Origin: Bacteroidota bacterium
GTDB taxonomy: Bacteria > Bacteroidota > Bacteroidia > Sphingobacteriales > Sphingobacteriaceae
DNA: 64,000 nt
Assembly (NCBI GenBank): GCA_018266915.1
Contig: JAFDZM010000098.1
Span: 62,001-126,000 of the forward strand
Direction of reading: 5' to 3'
Positions 44,096 through 51,730 of this stretch are shown here, in pieces (position 1 is the stretch's first letter; each line of letters opens with the position of its first letter). Under the pieces are notes generated by a model, which did no database searches, was not told the origin of the DNA, and saw nothing but the letters and a program-made list of their open reading frames with translations. The position numbers and the translations under genes are program-made.

Positions 44096-44926
44096 TCAGA
44101 ATTTCCCGATCACCATCATTTGATCCATGGTTGGAGTTGGACTGCCGCCACGACGTTCAAGGGTTACGGCAAAGGCATCGGCCGAAGCAATGGACTTCAT
44201 TTCCTTCATGCCTGTTGAAGTGGTGTCTGCGTCAAACACACCGAGATCGACCGGTTTGCCATTTACCATTGCCCACAGCTGGTATTGGTGATCCTTATCA
44301 TTAACAGGCATACTGGCATTAGTCATGTCAATCATCACCTTTTTCTTAACCGGGCTCCAGGCTACCGTCAATTTTGATGACGGAGATTTAGGTGTACCCT
44401 GTAATTTGACCATTTTGAAGGATGCATCATGAAATACGCCAAGTTCCTTATCCATCAGGCTGGTTTGGTTTGCAAAACGCTGATTTTGAGATTGCAGGGA
44501 TGCTACCAGGTTATTTGATTCCTGTAGTTTATTATACACGCTGATCAAAGCGACTATACTCACGAGCAACAAGGCTAAACAGGCTGCAAATGCATATTTA
44601 AAGAAGGTATTTGAGCGCGCACGGGAGATTGGTATAATCACATTATCTTCTTCCTCATCTGCTGTTCTTGTCGAACTGAAGGTACGGTCATCACCTAAAT
44701 TGACAACGAGGCTATTCAATACCCGGTTACGCAAATTCTCTGATGGCTCAACAGCATTTTCTTCGGCATACAACTCCAATGAGCGCCCGATCTCCTCCAG
44801 TTCAGCTTTGATGGCCGGATGCTTTTGGGCCATGGCTTCCACCTGGGTCCGCTCTTCCGGCGTTACATCACCCAAAACATAGAGTTCGAGTATTCCTGAT
44901 TCGATATATGCCTTAATATCTTCCAA
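44096..44926 (-). CDS. Anti-sigma factor (RskA/PF10099 type)
   Basis: 276 residues. Cytoplasmic N-part with the zinc-free anti-sigma helices (DIKAYIESGILELYVLGDVTPEE), one membrane helix (about 108-128, FKYAFAACLALLLVSIVALI), then a periplasmic RskA domain (VAWSPVKKKVMIDMTNASMP, QYQLWAMVNGKPVDLGVFD, FAVTLERRGGSPTPT). It should hold the adjacent ECF sigma factor inactive. Starts 3 bp after the sigma gene. Confidence 0.92.
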   Translation of the reverse strand: MEDIKAYIESGILELYVLGDVTPEERTQVEAMAQKHPAIKAELEEIGRSLELYAEENAVEPSENLRNRVLNSLVVNLGDDRTFSSTRTADEEEDNVIIPISRARSNTFFKYAFAACLALLLVSIVALISVYNKLQESNNLVASLQSQNQRFANQTSLMDKELGVFHDASFKMVKLQGTPKSPSSKLTVAWSPVKKKVMIDMTNASMPVNDKDHQYQLWAMVNGKPVDLGVFDADTTSTGMKEMKSIASADAFAVTLERRGGSPTPTMDQMMVIGKF

Positions 44927-44929
44927 TTT

Positions 44930-45481
44930 CTAATTAAAATATTTCCTCAATTGTGTTATCGCCATCCTCAGCCTTGTTTTAATAGTTCCCAAGGGCACGC
45001 CGAGCTCATCGGCAGCTTCTACATGCGTATAGCCCTTAAAATATACGAGGTCAAGTATGGATTTTTGTTCAGGCTTCAACTTTTCCACTAAATCCTTAAC
45101 GCCAAGGAGTTCTGGCTTGTAAACCGTATTTCTCTGTTCGTCAATGAAAGTTACGTTATTTTCAAGCTCCTGGTTTTTAGTCTGATTCTTAAAGTCCTTG
45201 GAGCGTATTTTATCGATAGCCAAGTTGCGTGCTATATTCACCATCCAGGTAAACAGGCGTCCTTTTTCGGTGCTGTAGCTAGAGAATGAATTCCAGATTT
45301 TCACAAACGTATCCTGTAGAATATCTTCAGCAATGGCTTCATCGTTAACTATCCGCACGATCACACCAAAAAGTGATGCAGAATACATATCATACAAAGC
45401 TTCTGCAGCAATCTTTTCGCGTCGCTGCAAAGCAAGTACAAGTTCTTCTTCAGAAAGGGATATTTTTCGCTTTTTGCTCAA
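44930..45481 (-). CDS. ECF-type RNA polymerase sigma factor (SigK-like)
   Basis: 183 residues. Region 2: LYDMYSASLFGVIVRIV, AEDILQDTFVKIWNSFSSY, GRLFTWMVNIARNLAIDKIRS. Region 4: EQKSILDLVYFKGYTHVEAA and DELGVPLGTIKTRLRMAITQL. The partner anti-sigma follows by 3 bp. lipA ends 26 bp upstream on the same strand, so all three could share a transcript. No target promoter could be assigned. Confidence 0.94.
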   Translation of the reverse strand: MSKKRKISLSEEELVLALQRREKIAAEALYDMYSASLFGVIVRIVNDEAIAEDILQDTFVKIWNSFSSYSTEKGRLFTWMVNIARNLAIDKIRSKDFKNQTKNQELENNVTFIDEQRNTVYKPELLGVKDLVEKLKPEQKSILDLVYFKGYTHVEAADELGVPLGTIKTRLRMAITQLRKYFN

Positions 45482-45507
45482 GGCTGAGTGAAGATAGAAA
45501 GTAATAT

Positions 45508-46386
45508 TTAAATTTCAAACAGGTGTTTTTCGGCATGGTATGATGAACGCACTAGCGGCCCGCTTTCCACATACCTGAAGCCCATCTCCAAACCGACTTC
45601 CTTGTAACGGGCAAATTGATCAGGATGTATCCAATCAATCACCGGGTGGTGGCTGCGGGTTGGTTGAAGATATTGACCAAGAGTAAGAATGTGCACACCT
45701 GCGTCAAACAGATCCTGCATAGCTTCAATCACATCTTCTTCTGTTTCACCTAAACCAAGCATAATGCCTGATTTGGTACGTAAACCTGCTTTTGAAATAT
45801 GCCTTAAACATTCGAGGCTGCGGTCATATTTAGCTTGTATGCGAACTTCCTTAGTTAAACGGCGAACTGTTTCCAGATTATGTGATACTACTTCTGGTCG
45901 AACAGCTAATACGCGTTCCAGGTTTTCCCAGATACCTTTAAAATCGGGTAATAAAGTTTCCAGTGTAGTTTCTGGGCTTTCACGGCGGATAGCGTTGATG
46001 GTTTCAGCCCAGATGATTGAACCACCATCCTTCAAATCATCACGGTCAACCGAAGTGATCACGCAATGCTTTACCTGCATTAATTTAACCGAGTTGGCTA
46101 CGCGATTTGGCTCATCCAGATCAACTGCCAACGGTCTGCCAGTAGCAACCGCACAAAATGAGCAGGAACGGGTGCAAATATTACCCAGGATCATGAAGGT
46201 TGCGGTACCTGCCCCCCAGCATTCACCCATGTTCGGGCAATTGCCACTTTCGCAAATGGTGTGCAGTTTATGGGTATCCACCAAATTACGTACATGCGCA
46301 TACTCTTTTCCAACAGGAAGCTTCACCCTCAGCCAATCTGGCTTACGTTGCGTTAGGTTAGCAGGAACTACCGGCAATTCAATCAT
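45508..46386 (-). CDS. lipA: Lipoyl synthase
   Basis: 292-residue radical-SAM enzyme that inserts two sulfurs into octanoyl groups. Both Fe-S clusters are visible: auxiliary CESGNCPNMGEC (C45, C50, C56) and SAM-binding CTRSCSFC (C71, C75, C78). Start at 46386 (MIELPVVPAN) is favoured over a TTG 24 bp upstream. Works after LipB (11.4 kb). Confidence 0.96.
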   Translation of the reverse strand: MIELPVVPANLTQRKPDWLRVKLPVGKEYAHVRNLVDTHKLHTICESGNCPNMGECWGAGTATFMILGNICTRSCSFCAVATGRPLAVDLDEPNRVANSVKLMQVKHCVITSVDRDDLKDGGSIIWAETINAIRRESPETTLETLLPDFKGIWENLERVLAVRPEVVSHNLETVRRLTKEVRIQAKYDRSLECLRHISKAGLRTKSGIMLGLGETEEDVIEAMQDLFDAGVHILTLGQYLQPTRSHHPVIDWIHPDQFARYKEVGLEMGFRYVESGPLVRSSYHAEKHLFEI

Positions 46387-46454
46387 AAAAACAAAAGTAA
46401 GCAAAATCAACCTAACACCCTAAACGGGCATTTGGAATATTACAGTGACTTGAT

Positions 46455-46492
46455 TAATGTGCAGATGCGTGGATGTGCAGATTTGCAAATGA
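46455..46492. repeat. Word-repeat spacer (GATGTGCAGAT)
   Basis: Tandem drifted copies of ATGTGCAGAT(GCGTGG) within about 40 bp between ytxJ and lipA. No self-complementary arm of length was found here. Same style as the other drifting-word spacers. Confidence 0.4.
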
Positions 46493-46494
46493 AA

Positions 46495-46824
46495 TCAATT
46501 AACCTCAGATAGCGCCTCTTCAATAGAGATGCCACTATGAGACTGGTCGAGGATGCACTCGCCGTCTTTTATCAATAATAACTGGGGTGATTCGTGGTGC
46601 ACGTGGAAATCATGTGCTATTTGGTTGGATATATCGCGGTGTTTAATAAGGTCGAGGAAATAAACCGGCATAGCTTCAGGCAAGTGATCGCTATCTTTTT
46701 CAATGCGCCTTTTTGCCATCAGGCTGACCGCGCAGCGCGTGCTATGTTTATAAATAAGGCTATAACCCTGGTGTTGTTTAATTCCGTTCAGCTGTTCTGC
46801 TGACTCCAACGATATCCAATTCAT
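46495..46824 (-). CDS. ytxJ: Bacillithiol system redox-active protein YtxJ
   Basis: 109-residue thioredoxin-like protein with a single active-site Cys: IYKHSTRCAVSLMAKRR (C31) matches the KHSTRC.IS.MA motif of YtxJ (PF11009, a monothiol bacilliredoxin candidate). The C-terminal PQLLLIKDGECILDQSHSGI supplies the cis-Pro and last strand. Probably reverses S-bacillithiolation (inference). Agrees with bshA in this genome. Confidence 0.88.
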   Translation of the reverse strand: MNWISLESAEQLNGIKQHQGYSLIYKHSTRCAVSLMAKRRIEKDSDHLPEAMPVYFLDLIKHRDISNQIAHDFHVHHESPQLLLIKDGECILDQSHSGISIEEALSEVN

Positions 46825-46908
46825 AAAAGTTTAAAATATACTAACCAACAAAAGTACGGTTAGCAACCCAATTAGTTTTAACCAGGGAAGAAAAATGACT
46901 TTTTTATG

Positions 46909-47019
46909 TTATCGGCTGTGTTTAGGATATGAAGCATAAGCCGGGCATAATTTGTTTGAGCATGATGCAATGCTGCCTGCAAGAACTACGATGATGATAA
47001 AGTAAATTAATTTTTTCAT
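46909..47019 (-). CDS. Tiny lipoprotein, 36 residues
   Basis: ATG at 47019, stop TAA at 46909. MKKLIYFIIIVVLAGSIASC is a lipoprotein signal, and the mature part is only about 17 residues (CSNKLCPAYASYPKHSR). The short SNKLCPAYASYPK tail looks like small Bacteroidota lipoproteins with a KCPAYxxYP core that I recall, but I cannot name a family. It lies 28 bp after ribH on the same strand. Confidence 0.65.
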   Translation of the reverse strand: MKKLIYFIIIVVLAGSIASCSNKLCPAYASYPKHSR

Positions 47020-47047
47020 GGTCTTTTATATTTCTGTTAAACGAATT

Positions 47048-47542
47048 TTACGAATTTAAAGTTTCAGCCAAATTAGCCATTTTAATTGCAGTTACTGCAG
47101 CTTCGTCACCTTTGTTTCCGTGCTTGCCGCCTGCCCTGTCGATGGCCTGTTGCTGGTTATCCGTGGTCAGTACACCAAAAATAACCGGCTTTGAATATTT
47201 TATAGCTACGTTACTTATCCCGTTAGCTACGGCATCGCAAATAAAATCGAAATGCCTTGTTTCTCCTTGTATCACACATCCCAGGCATATCACCGCATCT
47301 ACGTGCTTATTCTTTAATAAGATATCTGCACCTGACGTCAGTTCAAAACTACCCGGAACTGAGTAACTGAAGATATTGTCCGGTAATGCGCCATTGTTGA
47401 TCAGGCTTTGATAGGCCCCTTCGTATAACGCATTGGTTATCTCCATGTTCCATTCGGCAACAACTATACCAAAGCGATAATTTATGGCTGATGGTATTTC
47501 TGTAGAAGAAAAATCGGACAAATTTTTTAGCTGAGTGGCCAT
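47048..47542 (-). CDS. ribH: 6,7-dimethyl-8-ribityllumazine synthase
   Basis: 164 residues. Penultimate riboflavin step, forming an icosahedral or pentameric shell. FGIVVAEWN (aryl stacking W), VPGSFELTSGADILL, CLGCVIQGETRHFDF (catalytic H97) and FGVLTTDNQQQAIDRAGGKHGNKG are all typical. Standalone; no FMN riboswitch is seen upstream. Confidence 0.97.
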   Translation of the reverse strand: MATQLKNLSDFSSTEIPSAINYRFGIVVAEWNMEITNALYEGAYQSLINNGALPDNIFSYSVPGSFELTSGADILLKNKHVDAVICLGCVIQGETRHFDFICDAVANGISNVAIKYSKPVIFGVLTTDNQQQAIDRAGGKHGNKGDEAAVTAIKMANLAETLNS

Positions 47543-47575
47543 TTTATTAACGTTTAAGCAGATTTTTGAGTATAA

Positions 47576-47623
47576 ATAAAAAACCCTAAAGGTTTATATC
47601 GTATTACTATATAGGCCTTTAGG
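47576..47623 (-). terminator. Terminator of the TPR protein gene
   Basis: On the minus strand the stem CCTAAAGG / CCTTTAGG closes over a 23-nt loop with its own AU pairing, then GTTTTTTATTTAT. Confidence 0.75.
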
Positions 47624-47655
47624 ATTCAGTTAAATTGTGGAATATAATTCCCGAA

Positions 47656-48336
47656 TTACATCTTAGCTTCCACACGTGCAATGTATGCATCCATGCTTTG
47701 TGCTTCGTTGCTTTCAGGATAATCTGATTTTATTTTCTTGTAGGTTTCGTCGGCAGATTTGTAATCTTTCTGCTCTTCGTATACCAATCCCAACTTCTTT
47801 AAATAGAAAGGCGACAGGAATTTGTTGCTTGCTTTGTCAGCGGCTTTCTTAAAGAATGTAGAGGCCTTATCATAGTCTTTCAGCTGAACATAAGCATCGC
47901 CTGTTCCGCCCAAAGCCTCTGCTGAAGCCATAGCATCGCTGCCGCGATAGTTGGTCAGGTCGTCGATTGCTTTTTTGTAATCACCTTTGTTCAGATAAGC
48001 GATACCTGCATAAAAATAAGCCAGGTTAGCAGCTTTAGTATTGCTGTAATCGCTGATGATCTTTTCAAAACCCGGGTAACCGGCGTCGCCTTTTAAAGCT
48101 TTATCCCAGTCTTTTTTAGCAAATGCATCCTGTGCTACATACATCTGGCTGGCTGCTTTTTCCTCACGTGGTGCGAGGTACATTTTCTGGTATGCAAAAT
48201 AAATAATCACCATTGCAACAATGGCTCCTGCAATAAAAATTAAGCTTTTTTGGTTCTCGCGTACAAATTTACCGGTCTGTCCAAAATCGTTATCTTTCGC
48301 AATGACCTGGGTATTATTCGCCTGGGTTTTTGACAT
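47656..48336 (-). CDS. Membrane-anchored tetratricopeptide-repeat protein
   Basis: 226 residues. One N-terminal membrane helix (31-49, SLIFIAGAIVAMVIIYFAY), then TPR helices exposed to the periplasm: AYFYAGIAYLNKGDYKKAID, ALGGTGDAYVQLKDYDKASTF, LKKLGLVYEEQKDYKSADET. Resembles YfgM/TPR_21 proteins that assist envelope protein folding. Position is upstream of ribH in transcription, but a terminator separates them. Confidence 0.88.
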   Translation of the reverse strand: MSKTQANNTQVIAKDNDFGQTGKFVRENQKSLIFIAGAIVAMVIIYFAYQKMYLAPREEKAASQMYVAQDAFAKKDWDKALKGDAGYPGFEKIISDYSNTKAANLAYFYAGIAYLNKGDYKKAIDDLTNYRGSDAMASAEALGGTGDAYVQLKDYDKASTFFKKAADKASNKFLSPFYLKKLGLVYEEQKDYKSADETYKKIKSDYPESNEAQSMDAYIARVEAKM

Positions 48337-48418
48337 TTCTATTCTAAAATTAAGTTTGCAAAAATACAGTTTTCAATTTTGTTAGCAATAGGTTGATGGA
48401 AATATTTGTTGGGGGCTG

Positions 48419-48527
48419 GTTATCAGTTAATCAGTTAACCGGTGACTAGTTATCAGAAAGCATAAAACATATTATCTCTTCGTCACCAATTCCTGATTAA
48501 CTGATTAACCGATCACTGATTAACTGA
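48419..48527. repeat. Quasi-palindromic spacer (CAGTTAATCAGTTAACC words)
   Basis: The left part (48419-48456, GGTTATCAGTTAATCAGTTA then ACCGGTGACTAGTTATCAG) and right part (48490-48527) are imperfect complements built from the same drifting word. Between divergent TPR and recF genes. Related to 21634-21716. TACCTTTG at 48540-48547 is a -7-like element for recF. Confidence 0.55.
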
Positions 48528-48556
48528 CCACAAAATCACTACCTTTGGCAACCCTT

Positions 48557-49663
48557 ATGTATCTGCAGCAATTATCCGTTATCAATTTTAAGAATTACAG
48601 CGAGGCTGAGTTAAATTTCAGCGAGGGTGTAAATGCTTTTACGGGTAATAATGGTGCGGGCAAAACCAATTTGCTGGATGCGATACATTACCTGTCGCTT
48701 TGCAAAAGCTACTTTAACCCGATTGATAGCCAGCAGATAAAAACGGGTACCGACCTATTTGTGATCAACGGTGTTTTTAATAAAGACGGTCACAAAGAAA
48801 CTATTGCATGCGGACTAAAGCGTAATCAGAAAAAACAATTTAAGCGCAATAAAAAAGATTATCAGCGCCTGGCGGATCATATTGGTTTGTTCCCGCTGGT
48901 GATGATCTCACCTTATGATATCAGTATCATTATAGAAGGCAGCGAGGAACGCCGGAAATTTATCGATAACGTCATTTCTCAAACCGATAATAAATACCTG
49001 GATGAACTCATCACCTACAATAAGGTATTGGTCAACCGTAATGCACTGTTAAAGCGCATTTCTGAAACCGGCAGATATGATCCAGAACTGCTGAATGTAT
49101 TTGATGAACAATTGATCACCTCAGGCAATCTGATATTTGAAAAGCGAAAAGCCTTCATGGAGGCCATTACGCCAGTATTTAATAAGCATTACCAATTTTT
49201 GAGTGGCGATGCGGAGCAGGTTGAACTGGTTTATGAGTCGCAATTATTACAGGGTGATTTTGCCGATCTGTTGAAAAAAAGCACCGAAAAGGATCGTATA
49301 TTAGAGCGAACTACTACGGGTATCCATAAGGACGAACTGCAGTTTGCCATTCATGGCATGCCGATGAAAAAGTTTGGTTCGCAGGGCCAGCAGAAGTCGT
49401 TTTTGATAGCGTTAAAGCTGGCGCAGTATAGTTACCTGTATCAGCAAAAGGGCTTTAAACCTTTGCTGTTACTGGATGATATATTTGATAAGCTGGATGA
49501 TAACCGGGTAACCAAACTGATGCAGATGGTATCAAACCACGACTTTGGGCAGGTATTCATCACCGATACCAGCGCCGCCAAAGTGGAAGGTATATTTGAT
49601 AAGATAAACGTCGGTTTAAAAATATTTAAAGTAGCAGGAGGCGAAATTGATGGGCAGAACTAA
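48557..49663 (+). CDS. recF: DNA replication and repair protein RecF
   Basis: 368 residues. ABC/SMC-like ATPase that loads RecA at gaps. Walker A GNNGAGKTN (30-38), FKNYSEAEL loop, the SPYDISII…RRKFID segment, signature GSQGQQKSFLIALKLAQ, Walker B LLLLDDIFDKLD. ATG 48557 is chosen over TTG 48545. Ends with a 14-bp overlap with the DciA-like gene, a common Bacteroidota pair. Confidence 0.95.
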   Translation: MYLQQLSVINFKNYSEAELNFSEGVNAFTGNNGAGKTNLLDAIHYLSLCKSYFNPIDSQQIKTGTDLFVINGVFNKDGHKETIACGLKRNQKKQFKRNKKDYQRLADHIGLFPLVMISPYDISIIIEGSEERRKFIDNVISQTDNKYLDELITYNKVLVNRNALLKRISETGRYDPELLNVFDEQLITSGNLIFEKRKAFMEAITPVFNKHYQFLSGDAEQVELVYESQLLQGDFADLLKKSTEKDRILERTTTGIHKDELQFAIHGMPMKKFGSQGQQKSFLIALKLAQYSYLYQQKGFKPLLLLDDIFDKLDDNRVTKLMQMVSNHDFGQVFITDTSAAKVEGIFDKINVGLKIFKVAGGEIDGQN

Positions 49664-49940
49664 CGACAAAAGCCTGAAAGAAGCCATTGAGCAAATGCTG
49701 CAGGTATACAAGATCAAGCGGAAGTATGACGAAACAGGCATCAAAGCCTCGTGGCCTGAGCTGGTGGGCAAGTCAGTAGCTAACCGCACCAAAGAGATAT
49801 ATATTCACGATAAGAAATTATTTCTGCGCATCGAATCGTCTGTCATTAAAAATGAGCTGATATTAATGCGTTCGCAAATCATAGAGAAGATCAATAACGA
49901 GACTAAGAGTGTACTGGTTGAAGATATTATCTTCCTCTAG
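49650..49940 (+). CDS. DUF721/DciA-family protein
   Basis: 96 residues. WPELVGKSVANRTKEIYIHDKKLFLRIESSV…LILMRSQIIEKIN is the DUF721 domain, related to the replicative-helicase loader DciA. The N-terminal helix LKEAIEQMLQVYKIKRKYDE is typical. Overlaps recF by 14 bp, so co-translated. Likely binds the DnaB-type helicase (family inference). Confidence 0.85.
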   Translation: MGRTNDKSLKEAIEQMLQVYKIKRKYDETGIKASWPELVGKSVANRTKEIYIHDKKLFLRIESSVIKNELILMRSQIIEKINNETKSVLVEDIIFL

Positions 49941-50130
49941 ACCATCTTGACCTGGCCAATGCCTTTTTCCTGAAATCATCGCTGATGATTGAATAACCTA
50001 ATATCATAACTCCGGGAGTAATGAATACAAGTTGTACTTCGGGCGGGTGATGAAGGAAAAACAGGGAATTAACAACAATAATTGCTGTTATCACCAGGGC
50101 GTACACTAAACATTTAATTAACAGTTTCAT
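49927..50130 (-). CDS. Small two-helix membrane protein
   Basis: 67 residues from ATG 50130: KLLIKCLVYALVITAIIVVN and VQLVFITPGVMILGYSIISD are two membrane helices, with a basic end RKKALARSRWSRGR. No family is recognised. It overlaps the end of the converging DciA-like gene by 14 bp. The 170 bp between its start and the next repeat show nothing recognisable. Possibly real but weakly supported. Confidence 0.4.
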   Translation of the reverse strand: MKLLIKCLVYALVITAIIVVNSLFFLHHPPEVQLVFITPGVMILGYSIISDDFRKKALARSRWSRGR

Positions 50131-50300
50131 GGTGTATGTTTTTGCTGCTATTGTGCCAATAATCGTGCCATTTAATTTTACACAATCATAACTGCAACAT
50201 TCACAGCCCGGTAAAACTATTACTTTAAGTGCAAAAAAGCAAGCAGAAAAGGGAAATATATCCCGGATATGGTTAGTGATACACACATGCCGTATAGACC

Positions 50301-50426
50301 CACCCCGACATCGCTTCGCTGGTCGACCCTCTCTTCGCGTTGCGAAAAGAGGGTAAAAAAGAAAAACCCTCTTTATCCGCTAGCCAGCGGATAGAGAGGG
50401 TGGTCGAGCGTAGCAATGACCGGGTG
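50301..50426. repeat. Multi-hairpin repeat element (CCCTCT type)
   Basis: Imperfect 34-base outer arms (50301-50334, 50393-50426) around two inner hairpins: CCCTCTCTTCGC/GCGAAAAGAGGG and CCCTCTTTATCCGCTAGC/CAGCGGATAGAGAGGG. The inner TCCGCTAGCCAGCGGA nearly equals the palindrome at 29026. It lies 3' to ndk and may act as its terminator. Confidence 0.6.
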
Positions 50427-50470
50427 AGTCAACTATGCGACTATCCCCTTACCACGCTGGATACAATAAT

Positions 50471-50890
50471 TTAGAATTTCTCGAAAGCTGAGAAATAGAA
50501 ACTGCCTTCAATTTGGGCGTTCTCATCAGAGTCTGAACCGTGAACGGCATTTGCATCAATAGATTTTGCAAACAGGTTACGGATGGTTCCCGGCTCTGCT
50601 TTAGCGGGGTCAGTTGCACCGATCAGCTTACGGAAATCTTCAACTGCATTATCTTTCTCAAGAATAGCAGCTACGATCGGTCCTGAAGACATGAAAGTTA
50701 CCAGGTCGTTGTAGAAAGGACGAGCTTTGTGCACTGCGTAGAATTCGCCGGCTTTCTCTGGCGTAAGCCACAGATATTTCATAGCGGTGATCTTGAAGCC
50801 ACCTTTTATAATATGATCTAAAATAGCACCGATATGGCCGTTAGCCACCGCGTCGGGCTTAATCATAGTGAATGTTTTATTATTTTCCAT
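50471..50890 (-). CDS. ndk: Nucleoside diphosphate kinase
   Basis: 139 residues. Swaps gamma-phosphate between NTPs and NDPs through a phosphohistidine: H117 in NAVHGSDSDENA. FTMIKPDAV, KARPFYNDLVTFMSSGP and TIRNLFA are family motifs. Start ATG 50890 is used; the TTG 12 bp upstream is not needed. Confidence 0.97.
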   Translation of the reverse strand: MENNKTFTMIKPDAVANGHIGAILDHIIKGGFKITAMKYLWLTPEKAGEFYAVHKARPFYNDLVTFMSSGPIVAAILEKDNAVEDFRKLIGATDPAKAEPGTIRNLFAKSIDANAVHGSDSDENAQIEGSFYFSAFEKF

Positions 50891-51000
50891 CGTGTTTATC
50901 AAAATTGCCGCAAAAGTAGTGTTTTAAATTTTATAAAATAAACGCTTTTAGATAGTTCGTGTTTTTATTTGAATTCGGTTAGCTGGCATACGTTTTTTAG

Positions 51001-51070
51001 GTGGCTCCGGTGGAGCCTAACTTTTCGGCGGGGTGCATTTCTATAAACCGGGCGCTCCTATGGAGCTTCT
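51001..51070. repeat. GCTCC element, copy left of the orphan gene
   Basis: GGCTCCGGTGGAGCCT hairpin, an 18-nt spacer, ATTTCTATAAAC, five bases, then GCTCCTATGGAGCT hairpin. An inverted copy lies at 51560-51629. Confidence 0.7.
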
Positions 51071-51111
51071 AAGTATCTTCTATAAATAAAATGTTTTAAC
51101 TTTAAGCAGTT

Positions 51112-51510
51112 ATGGCAACCGAAAACCCGTCAAAATTTGATAGAATATATTGGAAAGTTTATAAAATATTCTTTGGCATGGCCCTTGTTTTTTTCGCCAT
51201 CTGCGGCGTTGAATTTTGGATACACGCAAAAGAGGAGAAAAAAGAAATCTATTCCTGGCAATTTAGTGGAGTTGTTAGCAACATACATACTCCGGGTCAC
51301 GCTGAAGTTTACGTTTCCATCAATCAAAAAGAATATTGTTTAAGCCACTATCAAACCGGGCATAAACTACAAACGAGTAGCAAAGGGTATGGTTTCTACT
51401 CATTTATTGAAAATGGCGACTCATTGATAAAGCAAAAAAATAAATGGGATTTGAAACTGATTAAGAAAAACGGTAAAGTATACATTTTTAAGAGCGATTA
51501 TAATAACTGA
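51112..51510 (+). CDS. Membrane-anchored hypothetical protein between inverted repeats
   Basis: 132 residues. One N-terminal membrane helix (IFFGMALVFFAICGVEFWIH), then a strand-rich 90-residue domain (YSWQFSGVVSNIHTPGHAEV, QKEYCLSHYQTG, DSLIKQKNKWDLKLIKKNGK). No family is recognised. AT-rich next to its neighbours, and bracketed by two inverted GCTCC elements 41 and 49 bp away, which suggests acquisition as a cassette or just proximity. Expression unknown. Confidence 0.6.
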   Translation: MATENPSKFDRIYWKVYKIFFGMALVFFAICGVEFWIHAKEEKKEIYSWQFSGVVSNIHTPGHAEVYVSINQKEYCLSHYQTGHKLQTSSKGYGFYSFIENGDSLIKQKNKWDLKLIKKNGKVYIFKSDYNN

Positions 51511-51559
51511 CCTGTTGTTTCCACTCAAAACCCAATATTGCTTTTAACTTCAATCTTTC

Positions 51560-51629
51560 ACAGCTCCATAGGAGCATTCTGTTTATAGAAATAAATAAGA
51601 AGCCGATCAGGCTCCAGCGGAGCCTCCTG
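51560..51629. repeat. GCTCC element, inverted copy right of the orphan gene
   Basis: Read on the minus strand: GGCTCCGCTGGAGCCT, a 16-nt spacer, ATTTCTATAAAC, five bases, GCTCCTATGGAGCT. Same order as the copy at 51001 but opposite orientation. The region to 51730 holds a TAGCTTTG -7-like element (51705-51712). Confidence 0.7.
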
Positions 51630-51730
51630 ATTTGAAGCAGATTATTTTTTTAAAATCCATCTTTTCGCTTTATAATTAGATACTTCGTATTTAATTTATT
51701 TCTTTAGCTTTGCAGCTATTTTGAAAATTG

